This document shows positions 10,001 through 20,824 of a DNA stretch of 64,000 nucleotides, one piece after another. The position numbers were made by a program, and so were the translations under genes. Origin of the DNA: Ascarosepion bandense (lineage: Eukaryota; Mollusca; Cephalopoda; Sepiida; Sepiidae); the NCBI GenBank assembly GCA_037127315.1, contig JBBBDQ010000398.1, forward strand, positions 5,192,501-5,256,500, written 5' to 3'. The notes beneath the pieces were generated by a model. That model was not told the DNA's origin. It did not search any database and saw only the letters and a program-made list of their open reading frames with translations. The number at the start of each line of letters is the position of its first letter. Position 1 is the stretch's first letter.

Positions 10001-10009
10001 CTAATACGC

Positions 10010-10195
10010 ACAGGTCGGGTAGAATGAAAACGAGAAGAGGAGAAAGCGGTTAGCAAACTTGATGAGCTTAAGTAAATGGATGGCAGAGCAGAGTTTGGGA
10101 GAAATAACAAGACAAAATATATTAAGAGCTAAAACATGTATGAAAATGTGGTGAGACATGATCACTTACGTCCTGAAGGGACACGGCAGATAAAA
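10010..10195 (+). pseudogene. RTE LINE 3'-end relic
   Basis: Order of landmarks: aaatggatggcagagcagag (equivalent to RWMTERGL), then ttaagagctaaaac (ILRAT), then tggtgagacatgatcactta and cgtcctgaagggacac (the end of the RTE frame, AYVLKGH). Frameshifts are present. It corresponds to the last ~60 residues of the copy at 11722-12807. Confidence 0.6.
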
Positions 10196-10475
10196 AATAA
10201 CAATCTAAAGAAGAATCTGCAACATTTTCAAGCATCTCGACTTCAGTCTCTTCCCAATGTCGTAATTTCGCTTTTCTACAAGATTTTTTAATCATTTAAC
10301 TACGGCGGGTAGCAGTATATGGAGTGAAAATGAAAGAAAAGACTAAGTAGAGTGAGGAAAGGACAACAGATAGACGGGGTTCAAGAAGAGAGAAAATTGC
10401 GATTAAAATTGCATTTAAATTTTTCAAGAATGTACTTATAAGGGAAGCAACTAAACAGAAGGTAATTCCACGGGT

Positions 10476-10795
10476 GGTCAGTTAGTCAGTTAAGTGCCAT
10501 ACGTGAAACACGCCTGGGCGATCATGTCTCGAAAGAAACATGATTGACTGGGCAGAAGATTATCTCGCAGTCAGTAAGTTGCCATTGCTTTCTGTGGTAG
10601 ACTGGTTGCCAGCCAAGGCTATATAAACCAATCTGTCCTATTATTTAACACATAAATGGAGGGAATAGACGGATTAACACCTTTCTCAAGGGTATTTGTG
10701 CATAAGTGAATGCAATGGATTCAACTGGAATTCAAACTCGGCTCCCCGATTTCTTGTTCCGAGCCGATATCCATTGCACCACAACACACATCCGA
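10476..10795 (-). mobile_element. tRNA-derived SINE (GTGGTGCAGTGG family)
   Basis: In minus orientation: A-box-like ggtgcaatggatatcggctc, the B-box region gccgagtttgaattccagtt, then the body with gggttaaat, accagtctaccacag, gcaatggcaac and the hairpin catgtttc/gaaacatg region. It ends in a repeated ctaactgacc-type tail (read on + as ggtcagttagtcagttaagt). The element is nearly full length and non-coding. The small + frame 10706-10891 is a shadow of the head. Confidence 0.82.
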
Positions 10796-10891
10796 CGGGC
10801 GGTAAGTGCAAGAAAAGAAACTATTGAAGTAGAAGGGTCGGTTTCATGTAACAAGTTTAGCACTAAACAGGAGAGACCTAAATGCCAATGA

Positions 10892-11172
10892 AGTCAGTCA
10901 GTCAAGTGCCATGCATGATACACGCTTTGGGCGATCATGACTCGAAAGAGACATGACTGACTGGGCAGAAGATTATCCAACAGTAAGTTGCCATTATTTT
11001 CTGCGGTAGACTGGTTGCCAGCCAAGGCTATTGAACCCAATCTGTCCTAATATTTAACCCATAAGTAGAGGGAAGAGTCGGATTAATACCTTTCCCGGGG
11101 GTATTTGCGCGTCAACTAGAATTCGAACCCTGATTTGTTATTCCGAGTCGATATCCACTGTACCACAATGCA
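10892..11172 (-). mobile_element. tRNA-derived SINE, second adjacent copy
   Basis: Same family and orientation as 10476-10795 and only ~95 bp away. Landmarks (minus strand): gtggtacagtggatatcgac, the B-box-like attcgaattctagttg, cccgggaaagg, accagtctaccgcag and the stem catgtctc/gagtcatg. The tail reads gtcagtcagtcaagtg on +. The segment just after the A-box is shortened relative to other copies. Confidence 0.8.
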
Positions 11173-11174
11173 AA

Positions 11175-11709
11175 GCCAATCTAGTATCACGTTTAAATTG
11201 ATGTAATCGAGGCACTAACGAAAAAAGCCCGCCAGTGTATTTGCAAAAAGACAGAATTTGCGGTCTTTAGCAAGAGGTAAATGTAATCTACAAAATTAAG
11301 ATGGATGAAGTAGATAAATTAGACATCATTATGCGTGTCATAGAAAAAGACGAAAATTGTAAAAAAAGAAATCTAAAAGATCATCAGAAAAGCAGAAAAT
11401 GCCTTTTCAAAGCTAAACAAAGTATAAAATAAATAGAAAATATCGTTAGAAATAAAGACAAGTGTGAATGCTAAGAACAGCCCTAAAGCAACAGATGTGT
11501 CGTTCTATAAAATTTTTCGAAGAATGTAATATATTTCTTTGACCCGACAGAAATATGATCGACATCGAAAACTGTCACCGACAAAAATATGATCAACATC
11601 AAATGCAGAAAATATAACAGTGACCGACAAAAGTGTGATTACAGCAATGGCAGCTGGCCTCAAAGGCAATAATCGGTAAAAATGATTGGCAGATGACACA
11701 AACGAAAAC
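11175..11709. other. Unassigned DNA
   Basis: Adenine-rich sequence. 11505-11640 contains three spaced repeats of a gaccgacaaaa.tatgatc.acatc phrase, a short local repeat of unknown origin. No gene was recognised. Confidence 0.5.
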
Positions 11710-12807
11710 CTTCTTCTTCTTCTATGTGCCCTGTCCCTTCAGGACGTAGGCGATCATGGATCTCCACGTCTCCCTATCCCTTGTGGCTCTTAGTATGTTT
11801 GCTCCTGTTGCTCCTGGCAACCCCCGTTCCGTCATCCACCTGATCAGACTCTGCAGATATGTTATCCGCTGCCTTCCTCTGTCTCTCCTTCCTTCTATCT
11901 GACCAGTCAGTATCAGGTTCTCCAGGCTCTCCTTCCTCATTGCATGTCCCAGGAACTTCAGTTGTCTCTTCCTGATGCTCAACATCAATTTCCTTTTTGT
12001 TGCCATTCTTTCTAACACTTCGTCGTTGCTTGTATGCTCAGTCCACGATATCCGTAGCATCCTTCTGTAGAACCACATTTCGGCCGCTTCCAGTTTTTTC
12101 CTCATTTTCGATGATATTGTCCAGCATTCACAGCCGTACTGAAGAACTGACATCACGTAGCAGTCTAGCACTCTTTTCTTCGTTTCTATTGAGATCTTCC
12201 TGTGTGTTAGTATTTTGCTCATCTTCTGGAACGCGTCCTTTGCCATGCCAATTCGCCTTCGGATCTCCGTGTCGCACTTTCCATCTCCTGTTAGAAGACT
12301 TCCTAGGTACTTAAATTCTTGGACTTGTTTGATTCTGTTATCCCCCACCTGTATTTGGCATTTTGGGTTGTATATTTTGCTGATGACCATGCACTCAGTT
12401 TTCTTAAAGTTTATTTGTAGTCCCTTCTTGTCACTCTCCACTGCTACTTTCTGTATGAGATCTTGCAGTTTCCTTTCCGTGTCCGCAATCAGTACTGTAT
12501 CGTCCGCGTATCTTATGTTGTTCAGGTTGTGGCCTCCAATAATAAATCCTGGTGTGTCATCTAGGGTCCTCAAAATATTCTCGCTGTATAGGTTGAACAA
12601 ATCCGGTGAAAAGACACATCCTTGTCTTACGCCTTTTTCTATCTTTGTGTATCTACTGAGGTCGTTACCTGTCCGTATGCAGGCAGTTTGCTGCCAGTAG
12701 AGATTCTTGATTATTCTTATATCTTTGCCGAAAATGTCGAGGTTGCCTATCATTTCCATCAATTCTTTGTGTATTTTGTCGAATGCTTTCGCGTACAAAA
12801 AATGCAT
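11710..12807 (-). CDS. RTE-clade non-LTR retrotransposon reverse transcriptase, 5'-truncated
   Basis: An uninterrupted 361-residue frame, the best-preserved coding sequence in the window. It starts inside the reverse transcriptase ([14 protein letters not shown], residues 6-19), continues with [11 protein letters not shown] (61-71), the catalytic [14 protein letters not shown] (98-111), [16 protein letters not shown] (127-142) and [19 protein letters not shown] (165-183), then the C-terminal [30 protein letters not shown] and [18 protein letters not shown]. It ends near YVLKGQGT. The enzyme would copy LINE RNA at the target site. The endonuclease and the N-terminal RT motifs are missing, so the copy is 5'-truncated at about 12800 and cannot move alone. 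The stop is followed by an (AGA)n tail (11710-11722 on + as ttcttcttc), as expected for RTE. The near-absence of disabling changes suggests recent insertion. Confidence 0.88.
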
Positions 12808-12809
12808 GA

Positions 12810-13335
12810 AAATTTCAGATTACGATTTCGTGGATTTTAGCCTAAACCAAAAAATCAAGACAACGCAGAAAACAGAGAACACAACTCCCGCAATAAACGA
12901 GTCCCGGTAGCTCCCTTGAATGTTCATAATTCTCTCCACACTGATTAATAATAAAAATATAAGTTTATATTATTCTTATGTATCCGTCAGAACGATCGTC
13001 ATCGTTGGTTTCCAGGCGTTGTATCTAACAAGAATATTATGTGTATTATACCAACTCGTGTATGTTATATACTGCTTCTGCTACTGGAACAACATTCCTC
13101 TTGACTGATAAACGAGAACACAGAACAACATGTGTATAAAAATGTTAACTTATATTTTTATTCACTTCGGCGACAATTGTGTATAGAGTGGTAGTCAGAA
13201 TGACGCACATACGACGGAACTGACTGGTTGGAATTGTCTTTCTTGCTTTCTCTCCGAGTCCTCTAGCTGTTCTGTTATAGCACGACCCCCGTTTGTGTCC
13301 AATCAACCTCCCCGACCTTTGACCAATTCTGCCCA
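12810..13335. other. Unassigned DNA
   Basis: No motif was recognised. 13145-13335 has balanced composition and a 63-residue minus frame of unknown meaning. It could be part of an LTR or other repeat, but I found no second copy in the window. A short (AT)n run follows at 13338-13361. Confidence 0.45.
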
Positions 13336-13364
13336 CGTTGTATATATATATATATATATATCGA

Positions 13365-14315
13365 ATAATTACAAGATTACAAGCATATCAAAATAAGTGA
13401 TGGAAAAGAAAATATCAGTTGGCTGGTCTTTTTTAGAATATTCGTGTTGAATTTGCAATAGCTCTCTCATCGTCTTCCTCTTATTTAGCAGGAGGCGATT
13501 TTTTAGACCGACCGTATTTAAAATCATTCTTCCGACCCCTCTACTCAAGCCACGAGAGCTGACTCATCAAATCTCGTCTTGCATTCTGATTTTGTTAAAC
13601 AGAATCCAGACCTTGGTGGGAAAGAGGGGTGAAAAGCTTTCTTTCTCCTAACTGTATAACCCTTATTTCTCGAAATGAAAAAATTACATTTATCCATTTC
13701 GACTTCCAGTAGAAGTGGAGAAAACCATACTCACTCTATTCGTCTGCTCTTATCAACTAATCCGGTAACCCAGTAGACAAGAAATCGCCAAGGACTCTTT
13801 TCGGCCTAAGATCCCACATTGTCAAAACCACTGACAGATATTTTGTCTCGGATCACTTTGATGAATTTGCTTAAAAATAATTCTGTACTCAGTAATTTCG
13901 CATCTGTATTTCCCACCCGTTAACATTTCGGCTACTCTTGCAGACAAAAATTATTATTTTAGAAAAATCTCTTCTCATTTCTTCCGGGTAGGCACACCCA
14001 CCAACCACTTTCTCCGGTTATTACCTTTGGTCAGCTGTCTTTTGACGTCATCACATTCCTGTCTTTTCATGGTTTATATTTTCCGACTCGTTTTGTTCAT
14101 CAAAATGATCTTACATTCTTTCAATGTAAACTCACTTTTAGTTTGCCACTGGCCGCGTTCATTTGCTATTGTTTTTTATTTCTTTACCTTGAAACCCCTG
14201 CCTCTGACGCAAACACACTTTTTACTTGTCATTGGTTTCTGCATTCCTCAGCCAATGGTTTAAGTTTCCTTAATGTAAATACGCCTCGCTTTGCCAGTCA
14301 GCATTCCTGCTTTTG
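13365..14315. other. Unassigned DNA
   Basis: Mixed-composition sequence with no recognised gene or repeat. The open frame at 14027-14263 has no known match and no splice or promoter support. Confidence 0.5.
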
Positions 14316-14321
14316 AGAGAA

Positions 14322-14637
14322 ATTATATGTGCCTTGTGGTGCACTGGATATCGATTGGTACGACAAATCGATGAGCCGAGTTCGAATTCCAATTGAATTC
14401 CTTGCATTTACTTACGCAAAAATAACTTTGGGAAAGGTACTAATACCTATCTTCCCTTTAGTTATGGGTTCAATAATAGAAAAGGTTGGGTTCTATAGCC
14501 TTGGCTGGCAACTAGTCTACCGCAGAAAGCAATTGGAACCTACTACGGATAATCTTCAGTCAGTTATGTCTTTTTCGAGACATGATCCCCCAAATTGTGT
14601 ATCAAGTATGGCACTTAAACTGATCTTAGGTCACTGA
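14322..14637 (+). mobile_element. tRNA-derived SINE (GTGGTGCAGTGG family), full length
   Basis: The head ttgtggtgcactggatatcg contains the A box, and gccgagttcgaattcc the B box. The body follows with gggaaaggtactaatacc, atgggttcaataa, ggctggcaactagtctaccg, gcaattggaacctactacgg, the stem around tttttcgagacatgatc, and the 3' tail gtatggcacttaaactgatc. The 102-residue frame 14329-14637 is a shadow of the element. Confidence 0.85.
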
Positions 14638-14639
14638 AT

Positions 14640-14840
14640 ATATTACATATTGACGAAACAATTGTAAAGAAAATGGAAATAAAAGAAAAAAAAAACAAAG
14701 AAAAACACTTCCTTTTAGATTCTCAATTGGGAGCGATAAATTCCACGGGAAACTTAATATGAATAGGAGGCCTGATAAATTTAACGCTCATAGAACATAA
14801 TGAACGTAAATCTGAATCTTTCTGCCATATATTGTTCAGA
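14640..14840. other. Unassigned DNA
   Basis: A-rich spacer between the SINE and the 43-bp tandem repeat. No feature was recognised. Confidence 0.45.
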
Positions 14841-14844
14841 GGTT

Positions 14845-15030
14845 GTTGTGGAACGTGAAGTTTGTTCGAATCTTAGGAGCCAAGATGTTGTGGACACGTG
14901 AAGTTTGTTCGAATCCTCGGCGCTAAGTTGTTGTAGACAGGAGACTTTTTTCAAATCCCCGGCGCCAAGTTGTTTTGTGCACGAGAAATTCGTTCGAACC
15001 ATCGGCGCTAAGTTGTTGTGGATACGTGAA
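14845..15030 (+). repeat. Short tandem array, ~43-bp unit, a little over four copies
   Basis: Units start at 14845, 14887, 14930, 14972 and 15015. Each has the pattern gttgtggacacgtgaagttt, then gttcgaatcc, then cggcgctaa (with changes). The gttcgaatcc core resembles a tRNA B box, so this may be a local amplification of a tRNA-like head. The open frames on either strand here are artefacts of the repeat. Confidence 0.75.
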
Positions 15031-15612
15031 GTTGAGCATCCCGAACGCTTTAACATTTCTCATGAAACAATCAGACATTACTTGTCCCCACAGCGGAGCT
15101 ACTATATATCTGTATATTCTTGACAAAATTCAGTGACGTGTCTGTAATATAATTGATTTTGACTGCTATCCCGACTTTAACCACTGTCTCCCGACATGAC
15201 ATGGTGATCACTTACACGCATATGACTCCTTTACGTAAATGAAAAGGGTGGGTGGTCTTACTGCTGTGCTTGATGGAGTTGTTTTTGCGAGTACGCCTCA
15301 GTCATAGTTCGCGTAGCATCGGGGTAAAAGGCCGGTGTCGAAACAGCTCGTTTATGGATATCTGCTTCATGATATTAAGGTGGACATGTCGGCAGAAGTA
15401 TCAAGAATCGTATATATCAAAGCTTTGTGGATGATGCTGTGAGTATGCCCACATTATTTCGAGAAGTTTACATCGTGTGATCTGTTCCTCTGTGATAATG
15501 TCGCAGGGGGCGAAACAGATCTAGATGATGCATAGGCGGCTATAATGCGTGTTGAGCATCCCGAACGCTTTAACATTTCTCATGAAACAATCAGACATTA
15601 CTTGCCCCCACA
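15031..15612 (+). repeat. Direct repeats of ~60 bp flanking a 460-bp segment
   Basis: 15031-15092 and 15549-15610 are almost identical (gttgagcatcccgaacgctt ... cagacattacttg.ccccaca). The intervening ~460 bp is of mixed composition and unrecognised. The structure could be a segmental duplication or the ends of an element. In one frame the repeat reads HPERFNISHETIRHYL, which resembles helix-turn-helix text in some transposases, but this is weak. Confidence 0.7.
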
Positions 15613-16111
15613 TCGTGAAGACGCATATTTTGAGATAGTACGTACCCCACACATTGTCGAAGACAGCAAGCAACAGCGTGTGACAGTTTGTTTCTCAATG
15701 CTTTCTCGACCGTCGCATTTTACCCATATTTTATCGAATTCTCACTAGTGACGACAAATGGGACTTGCATGATATTCACAATCAAGACATATATTGATAT
15801 TCGCCACGGGATCCCGTGCCTCACATAACAAGACCACCTCTGCATTCACTGACGATCGTGTTCTTAGTCTGATGTACTAGGCGATAAGTGGTGAACTATG
15901 AGCTGTAGACGACGAGCTGTACACTCACTACGGACATCTACTCGCATTTGGAACCAGCATTTGTTGGAAATCCCTCGCAAATGAAACACATTTGCGATAG
16001 ATACCTTTGCGTACAATACAACCGCTATTTACCTTCATGTATTGCGCTGCTGGGGGTACGTTGGCAAAGATTTTTGGATGCCAATGAGGATTACTTTGAG
16101 GAATAACGGCT
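15613..16111 (+). pseudogene. Possible mariner-like transposase relic
   Basis: The last part (16041-16101) reads LLGVRWQRFLDANEDYFEE then stop, which fits the terminal motif of mariner transposases (RW.KC...NG.YFE). Upstream frames are broken and no DDD motif could be assigned. It may belong with the HPERFNISHETIRHYL repeat before it. Low confidence because only the C-terminus is convincing. Confidence 0.38.
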
Positions 16112-16259
16112 TGTCAAATTTGCTGCATATTTTTTTTTTCTAATAAATAAAAAACAACACGAAAACCTTACTTACTTTTTATAACTTTTTCATGACAATT
16201 TTTCTGGAAAGCTTTCCATCTTGGATCTTCGACTGCATGAATTTAAGCATGTCACTAAA

Positions 16260-16440
16260 TTGGCAAGTAATTTTATTGCTGAATTAGCTAGATGTAACAG
16301 ACACTTCTATTCTAAAAGTGTCTTCCGCGCACTTCTCATCTGTGAAAATACCTTTCAATTTCTTGTTTCTCTCAATACTACAAACCTCAAAAATTTAAAT
16401 GCAGCACTAATCGCCATATTGTTTTTCTGAATTGTGTTGT
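16260..16440 (+). pseudogene. LINE C-terminal relic (Jockey/CR1-group subfamily)
   Basis: The translation ELARCNRHFYSKSVFRALLI followed by a NLKNLNAA segment parallels the family pattern V.LA+....FY..SFF.RTSRLWNSLP ... YNLQKFK.+VN at 36332-36556. The closer match is to 49490-49640 and 29718-29790, which share agatgtagccgtaa.ttctat. The fragment is therefore from a distinct subfamily. It has no 3' tail. Confidence 0.5.
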
Positions 16441-16529
16441 TTTATTGTTCTTTCTACTCACTCAATTTTTTTTTCACTTTCAATAAGCCTTCGCGTCCTT
16501 CCGGCATTATTGCTCAGCGTGGGGTGAAA

Positions 16530-16900
16530 CGTTAAAGGAACCTAACTAAGAAGATATTTGTTATTGGAGATGCACCCCTTTTTGCACATAAGAATGGACT
16601 CGCCTGATATGTACAAATAATCCTGCCAAAACAGAGAACGGGGAGCGTTTGTCACGGAGAGTTTTCTCGCTGCGACTACATCTCTCACTGTCAGCCCTCT
16701 GCCTTCGGGCAGAGGGCGCTCTCTGCTTCCGAGCAGAGAACAATAACCCAGTCGTGGTTCTGCCGAAGGGTAGAAGGACGACTGGGGAAAAATAGACAGG
16801 TATTTTTTGGTCGGGCCATATAGCCCGGAAATTCCCACTCATAAACTGACCATGTGTCACATGTTGCCCTTAGTGGGATGGACAGAAAAAAAAATGGTCT
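16530..16900. other. Cluster of GC-rich RNA-like hairpins
   Basis: Four stems follow one another: gccctctgcc / ggcagagggc around ttcg (16694-16717); tctctgct / agcagaga around tccg (16720-16739); cccagtcgt / acgactggg with a partly paired interior (16747-16786); and cgggc / gcccg (16812-16827). A wider cccac / gtggg pair (about 16834-16877) follows. GC content is much higher than the neighbours. It could be a structured non-coding RNA, or the sub-terminal hairpins of a DNA transposon. The two ~99-residue minus frames across it share the same bases in different frames and are not supported. Confidence 0.5.
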
Positions 16901-17309
16901 TCCGCGGATGTTTCACACTTTCCCTGATTACGCATACGTCGTCTCTTGGACTTATTTTTCTCTTCCGATCGCATTTTTCTTAATGTTTTAAACTCATGGA
17001 TCCATTTGTTTCTTCGCCTCTATGACATGATTTTCAGTGTAAAGGCTGACATTAATAATATCTGCGAACTCTCTGTAAGGTTTGCCAGTGTGTTGGCGCA
17101 ACGTTATAATTTTAATACGCTTCCATGGAGTAACGTCCATCGCAGACAATGAGCGAAGGAAATTAGTCGACATTTGAGAAAAAGTGACTGGGCGTGATAA
17201 AAATCTGATGCAATCACGGATGACGGAATATTCTACAAGATCTATCAAATGTCAACTTCTATCCTGAAAAAAAGATGAATATTAGTGTAAACCAATGCAA
17301 ATGGCATTA

Positions 17310-18740
17310 TCTTTTTTTTTAATCATTTCACCCTAAGCAAGGCAGTACCGCCACTGATGTGCAGAGGGCTACATAGGAGAGTTAAAGTTTTAGACAGAAA
17401 AAGAGTGAAGACAAAGACGAACCAGCTGCAGGAGGTGAAAAAGAAAAGGCAAGAGAAGGATATAAACACACTAGTGAAGACAGTTACGAAGGTAGAGAGA
17501 AAGAAAAGAACAAGATACACGGTGTGATGTAGAAAGGGCTGGAGTTAAGTGAATAAGAGATGGGAATTGACTTTGCATTTAAATTAATGGATGTTACAGC
17601 CGTCAGGAAAACAAGTATGTGGAAGGGAGTTCCACAAGCGGAAAGCGCGAGAAAAGAATCTGATGGAGTAGAATTTTCGCCTGCATTTGGTTGATCTAAC
17701 TGTAAAAGGGTGAGACCTAGTTCCAGTCTGAATGACCGAGTAAATTTTGTGGAGTGACCTAAGTTCGTCAGAGCAGAAGCCATGAAAATATTCATAGAAG
17801 AGACAGAGGGAAACAACCTCCCGCCGATGAGAAAGTGGTTGGTGTCGTGCTGCCAGGTCGGGACCAGTCACATTACAGATTCTTCTTTGGAGCCTGTCGA
17901 GAACACTGAGACTAACAGCAGTGGCGCCTGGCCAGATATCACAACAGTATTCCATGCACGGTCGAATGGTTGATTTGTATATGTGCAAGATGCATCCAGG
18001 CGGATGCATTCAAGCGGAAAAACACCTCCTTGCCCGACACAGTGACCCAACTTTCCTAGCAGTGGATTTCGCTATTAATTCACGTAATGATTGCACTTGA
18101 GGTCGGAAGAAGGGGTAAGACGCGGAGGCACAGTGTATTGCTTTCGCGGAAACTTGCTTGGTCCATGCTTATGGTTTGCAGGAGATATTGCCTGTGATGA
18201 TTGAAAGAGAGGAGTTTCGTTTTAGAGGCTTTGAAATTTACGAGCATGTTTCCTACAGTAATACACCACTGGGCGTAGTGCCTTCTCGAGATCAGCAACG
18301 AGGTTATGTTTGTCAGCCTCACCGGATGTCTTACTAATGTGGGAGTAGATGGTGGTGTCATCTTCATAGATGCCTACTTCGGATTTGATCATGTCTGGGA
18401 GATCTTTTATGAAGATAAGAAAGAGCGTCGGGGCTAAGATAGAGCCCTGGGGAACATCAGCGTTTGTGCGGTCGAATGTGGAGGGATGCACATTCAAGAC
18501 TACAATCTTAATGCAGTTAGATAGGAATGATTGTATCAGATCAAGCAAGGGTCCTGCGATACCATAGCCCAAAGCTTGTGCAAGAGGCCAGCGTGCCAAA
18601 CCCTATCAAAAGCCTTGGAGATATCCAGGGAATCTGCACTTATCGAGGGCCTGGTATATGTACTCCGTGATGGTCGTTAGCGTATCAGCAGTAGACCTGG
18701 CAAAGCGGAATCCATACTGTCTAGGAAAATAGAAATTGTT
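17310..18740 (-). pseudogene. Jockey/CR1-group LINE reverse transcriptase relic
   Basis: On the minus strand the 5' end (18740-18600) reads QYGFRFARSTADTLTTITEY. Next come DVPQGSILAPTLFLIFIKDL (about 18490-18430) and the catalytic region GIYEDDTTIYS, where the usual alanine of Y-A-D-D is glutamate. Then follow a frameshift, YCCDIWPGATAVSLSVLDRL, LSHRREVVSLCLFYEYF and the C-terminal SFFSRAFRLWNSLP. The 3' UTR is C/T-rich on this strand and ends in the shared block at 17322-17375 (ccgccactgatgtgcag on +). The frame is split at least three times. Its product would have been the LINE RT. It is dead and 5'-truncated. Confidence 0.83.
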
Positions 18741-18744
18741 TACA

Positions 18745-19420
18745 TAATATCACCTAGGGGCTCTAAAATTGACGTATGGTGAAAGAAAGGAAACCAAAGC
18801 TGCTGTTTCAACTAATTTGCACAAAAGTGTATTGGCATCAGCAACACCCACACAATACAAAAGTTAAGGTTTCACAATCCACCATTCAAATTAGTAATTT
18901 AAGAGCAGAAACCATACCATAAAATGCAATTCACTCATCAGCGATAAGAATGGGAAGGTCAGATTGGAATTTGCAAGGAATTACAAAGATGAGCTACAAA
19001 GGTTCTGGAAGAATAATGAGACCATGATTAATTGAAATTATGGAAACGCAGAACGGAAGTTTCAGCTTATGGACCTAAAGCTTACGAGCTCACCTATGAA
19101 GTCAAATGGAGTTAGTGTCTTGGCTTCAGTTTGCATTTCTGCTTCCGGAACAGGCAAATTATATTTATTGATGATGTTACCCATGATGCTCACAGCAGAA
19201 TGAATTCAGAAACATTATCATCTGCTAATTTGCATCCAAGTTAATCGGATGGAAGTTTATCATACAACACAACATCCTAATAACACAGCTAAGGAATTCA
19301 TGAGAGGAAATAAAGTGTATAGGTTTAAATTGGTCATGTCAGTCGCCGGACCAGAACCCAATAGAGCATGTATTTAATACATTGAACAGGAAACTGAAGA
19401 AAGAAATTCTCTAAGACAAA
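18745..19420. other. Unassigned DNA
   Basis: Mixed-composition sequence with no recognised repeat or coding motif. Confidence 0.5.
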
Positions 19421-19424
19421 CAAT

Positions 19425-19427
<3 letters not shown>

Positions 19428-19499
<72 letters not shown>
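19428..19499. repeat. Compound (AT)n(AG)n microsatellite
   Basis: AT dinucleotides (19428-19470) pass directly into GA dinucleotides (19471-19499). Confidence 0.95.
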
Positions 19500-19502
<3 letters not shown>

Positions 19503-20008
19503 TACGCGGACAGATCTTTCGCTGTATCACAGCTCATCAGAACGGTTAGACATCCAATTGCTTCTAGTCATGATTGTAGCCCGACCGAATTCTTCCTCCG
19601 GTCTATGGGCGCTCGGTAGAAAAAGGCTGACTTTAGCGTGTTATATAGAATGTAAACACACGCCAGTAGCTGAGAGTGCTCAAATTCATTACTAAATGAA
19701 CGATATGTAGATGCGTGAGTATCTACTATTTAAATAAACTATACCATTCCTCCAAAGTGCATAATCGGAATTATATATATACGGATAGTCATCCGCAGAC
19801 AGATTTGTTTCGCTGTATCACAGCTCATCAGTACGGTTAGACTCCGATTGCTTTTAAATCAGGATTGAAACCCGACCGAATTGGCGTCAGTCGGCGATTC
19901 TACCTATGGGCTATGAGCGCTCGGTAAAAGAAGGCAGACTTTTTTAGCGCGTATATTATCATCATACACACCCAATAGCCAGAGTGCTTTAATTCTTTAC
20001 TGAATGAG

Positions 20009-20010
<2 letters not shown>
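19500..20010. repeat. Two diverged copies of an unclassified repeat
   Basis: 19500-19715 and 19787-20010 share, in the same order, tcgctgtatcacagctcatc, acggttagac, cccgaccgaatt, gcgctcggta, ggc.gact..agcg and cacac.c.a.tagc..agagtgct. Both end near gaatga.cgatat. Both start next to a microsatellite. No coding capacity; family unknown. Confidence 0.75.
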
Positions 20011-20090
<80 letters not shown>

Positions 20091-20091
20091 A
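20011..20091. repeat. (AT)n and (GAAA)n microsatellites
   Basis: An AT run (20011-20045) passes into a run of GAAA tetranucleotides (20048-20091). Confidence 0.95.
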
Positions 20092-20094
20092 GTT

Positions 20095-20408
20095 TTTAAG
20101 AATACTAAATTCTGTAAGCTTGGCTGAGCGGTTTTATGTAACGGTTATAGCTATATTTACAAATGCTTTATAACAATATTGTGCACTATTCCTCTATTGA
20201 CTATTGCAAGATTAAAACAATGCAGACACACACGCACTTTCTCTAACTTTTTTCTCCCTCTCTTTTTCTCTCTCACACACAAACACACATAGTGATTCTG
20301 TGAATAAATAAATTTCATTGCATTCAACCTTCTGGCTGAATCAGTTTTAATATTTAATATTAAAATGCTCCGTCTGGATTTACCTCTAAGCCGTTTCTTT
20401 CTTTATAA

Positions 20409-20410
<2 letters not shown>
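20095..20410. other. Unassigned DNA
   Basis: AT-rich sequence between microsatellites, with a C/A- and C/T-rich stretch at 20226-20292. No gene was recognised. Confidence 0.45.
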
Positions 20411-20451
<41 letters not shown>

Positions 20452-20693
20452 AGGTAATCCAATAGATTTACAATTGCGAGTTCTCCGGTATTTACTTTTT
20501 AATAAAAGTGCTCAATACAAGTAATATTGTAAAGCTTATTATAAATAAATTCATTATTTTTTATCTAAATTTAATATAATTCTCACAACAATTATCTAAC
20601 ATTGTCTGATGACGAGGTAAAAATCTCCATACATAGAAATTTCTGTGTGGCAATGTAAACTATATTAATTTTAAACAAAAAAAAAAAATTTAA

Positions 20694-20782
<89 letters not shown>
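20411..20782. repeat. Two microsatellites around an AT-rich spacer
   Basis: (AT)n at 20411-20449. A compound (AT)n then (GT)n occupies 20705-20782. The ~250 bases between them are AT-rich and unassigned. Confidence 0.9.
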
Positions 20783-20824
20783 ATTAAAAAATTACTAAAG
20801 AATAGCAGGTGTGTATAAGCTTGG

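Noticed and set aside
12215..12700. 161-residue + frame opposite the RTE reverse transcriptase
   Set aside because: Shadow of the minus-strand coding sequence, which carries the recognisable YADD and other RT motifs.
15031..15090. IS30-like bacterial transposase motif (ISHETIRHYL)
   Set aside because: Only a ten-residue resemblance in a eukaryotic repeat; no DDE block of that family could be found.
16542..16860. Two ~99-residue minus frames over the hairpin cluster
   Set aside because: The same bases are read in two frames, and the palindromic structure accounts for the open reading; no domain is visible.
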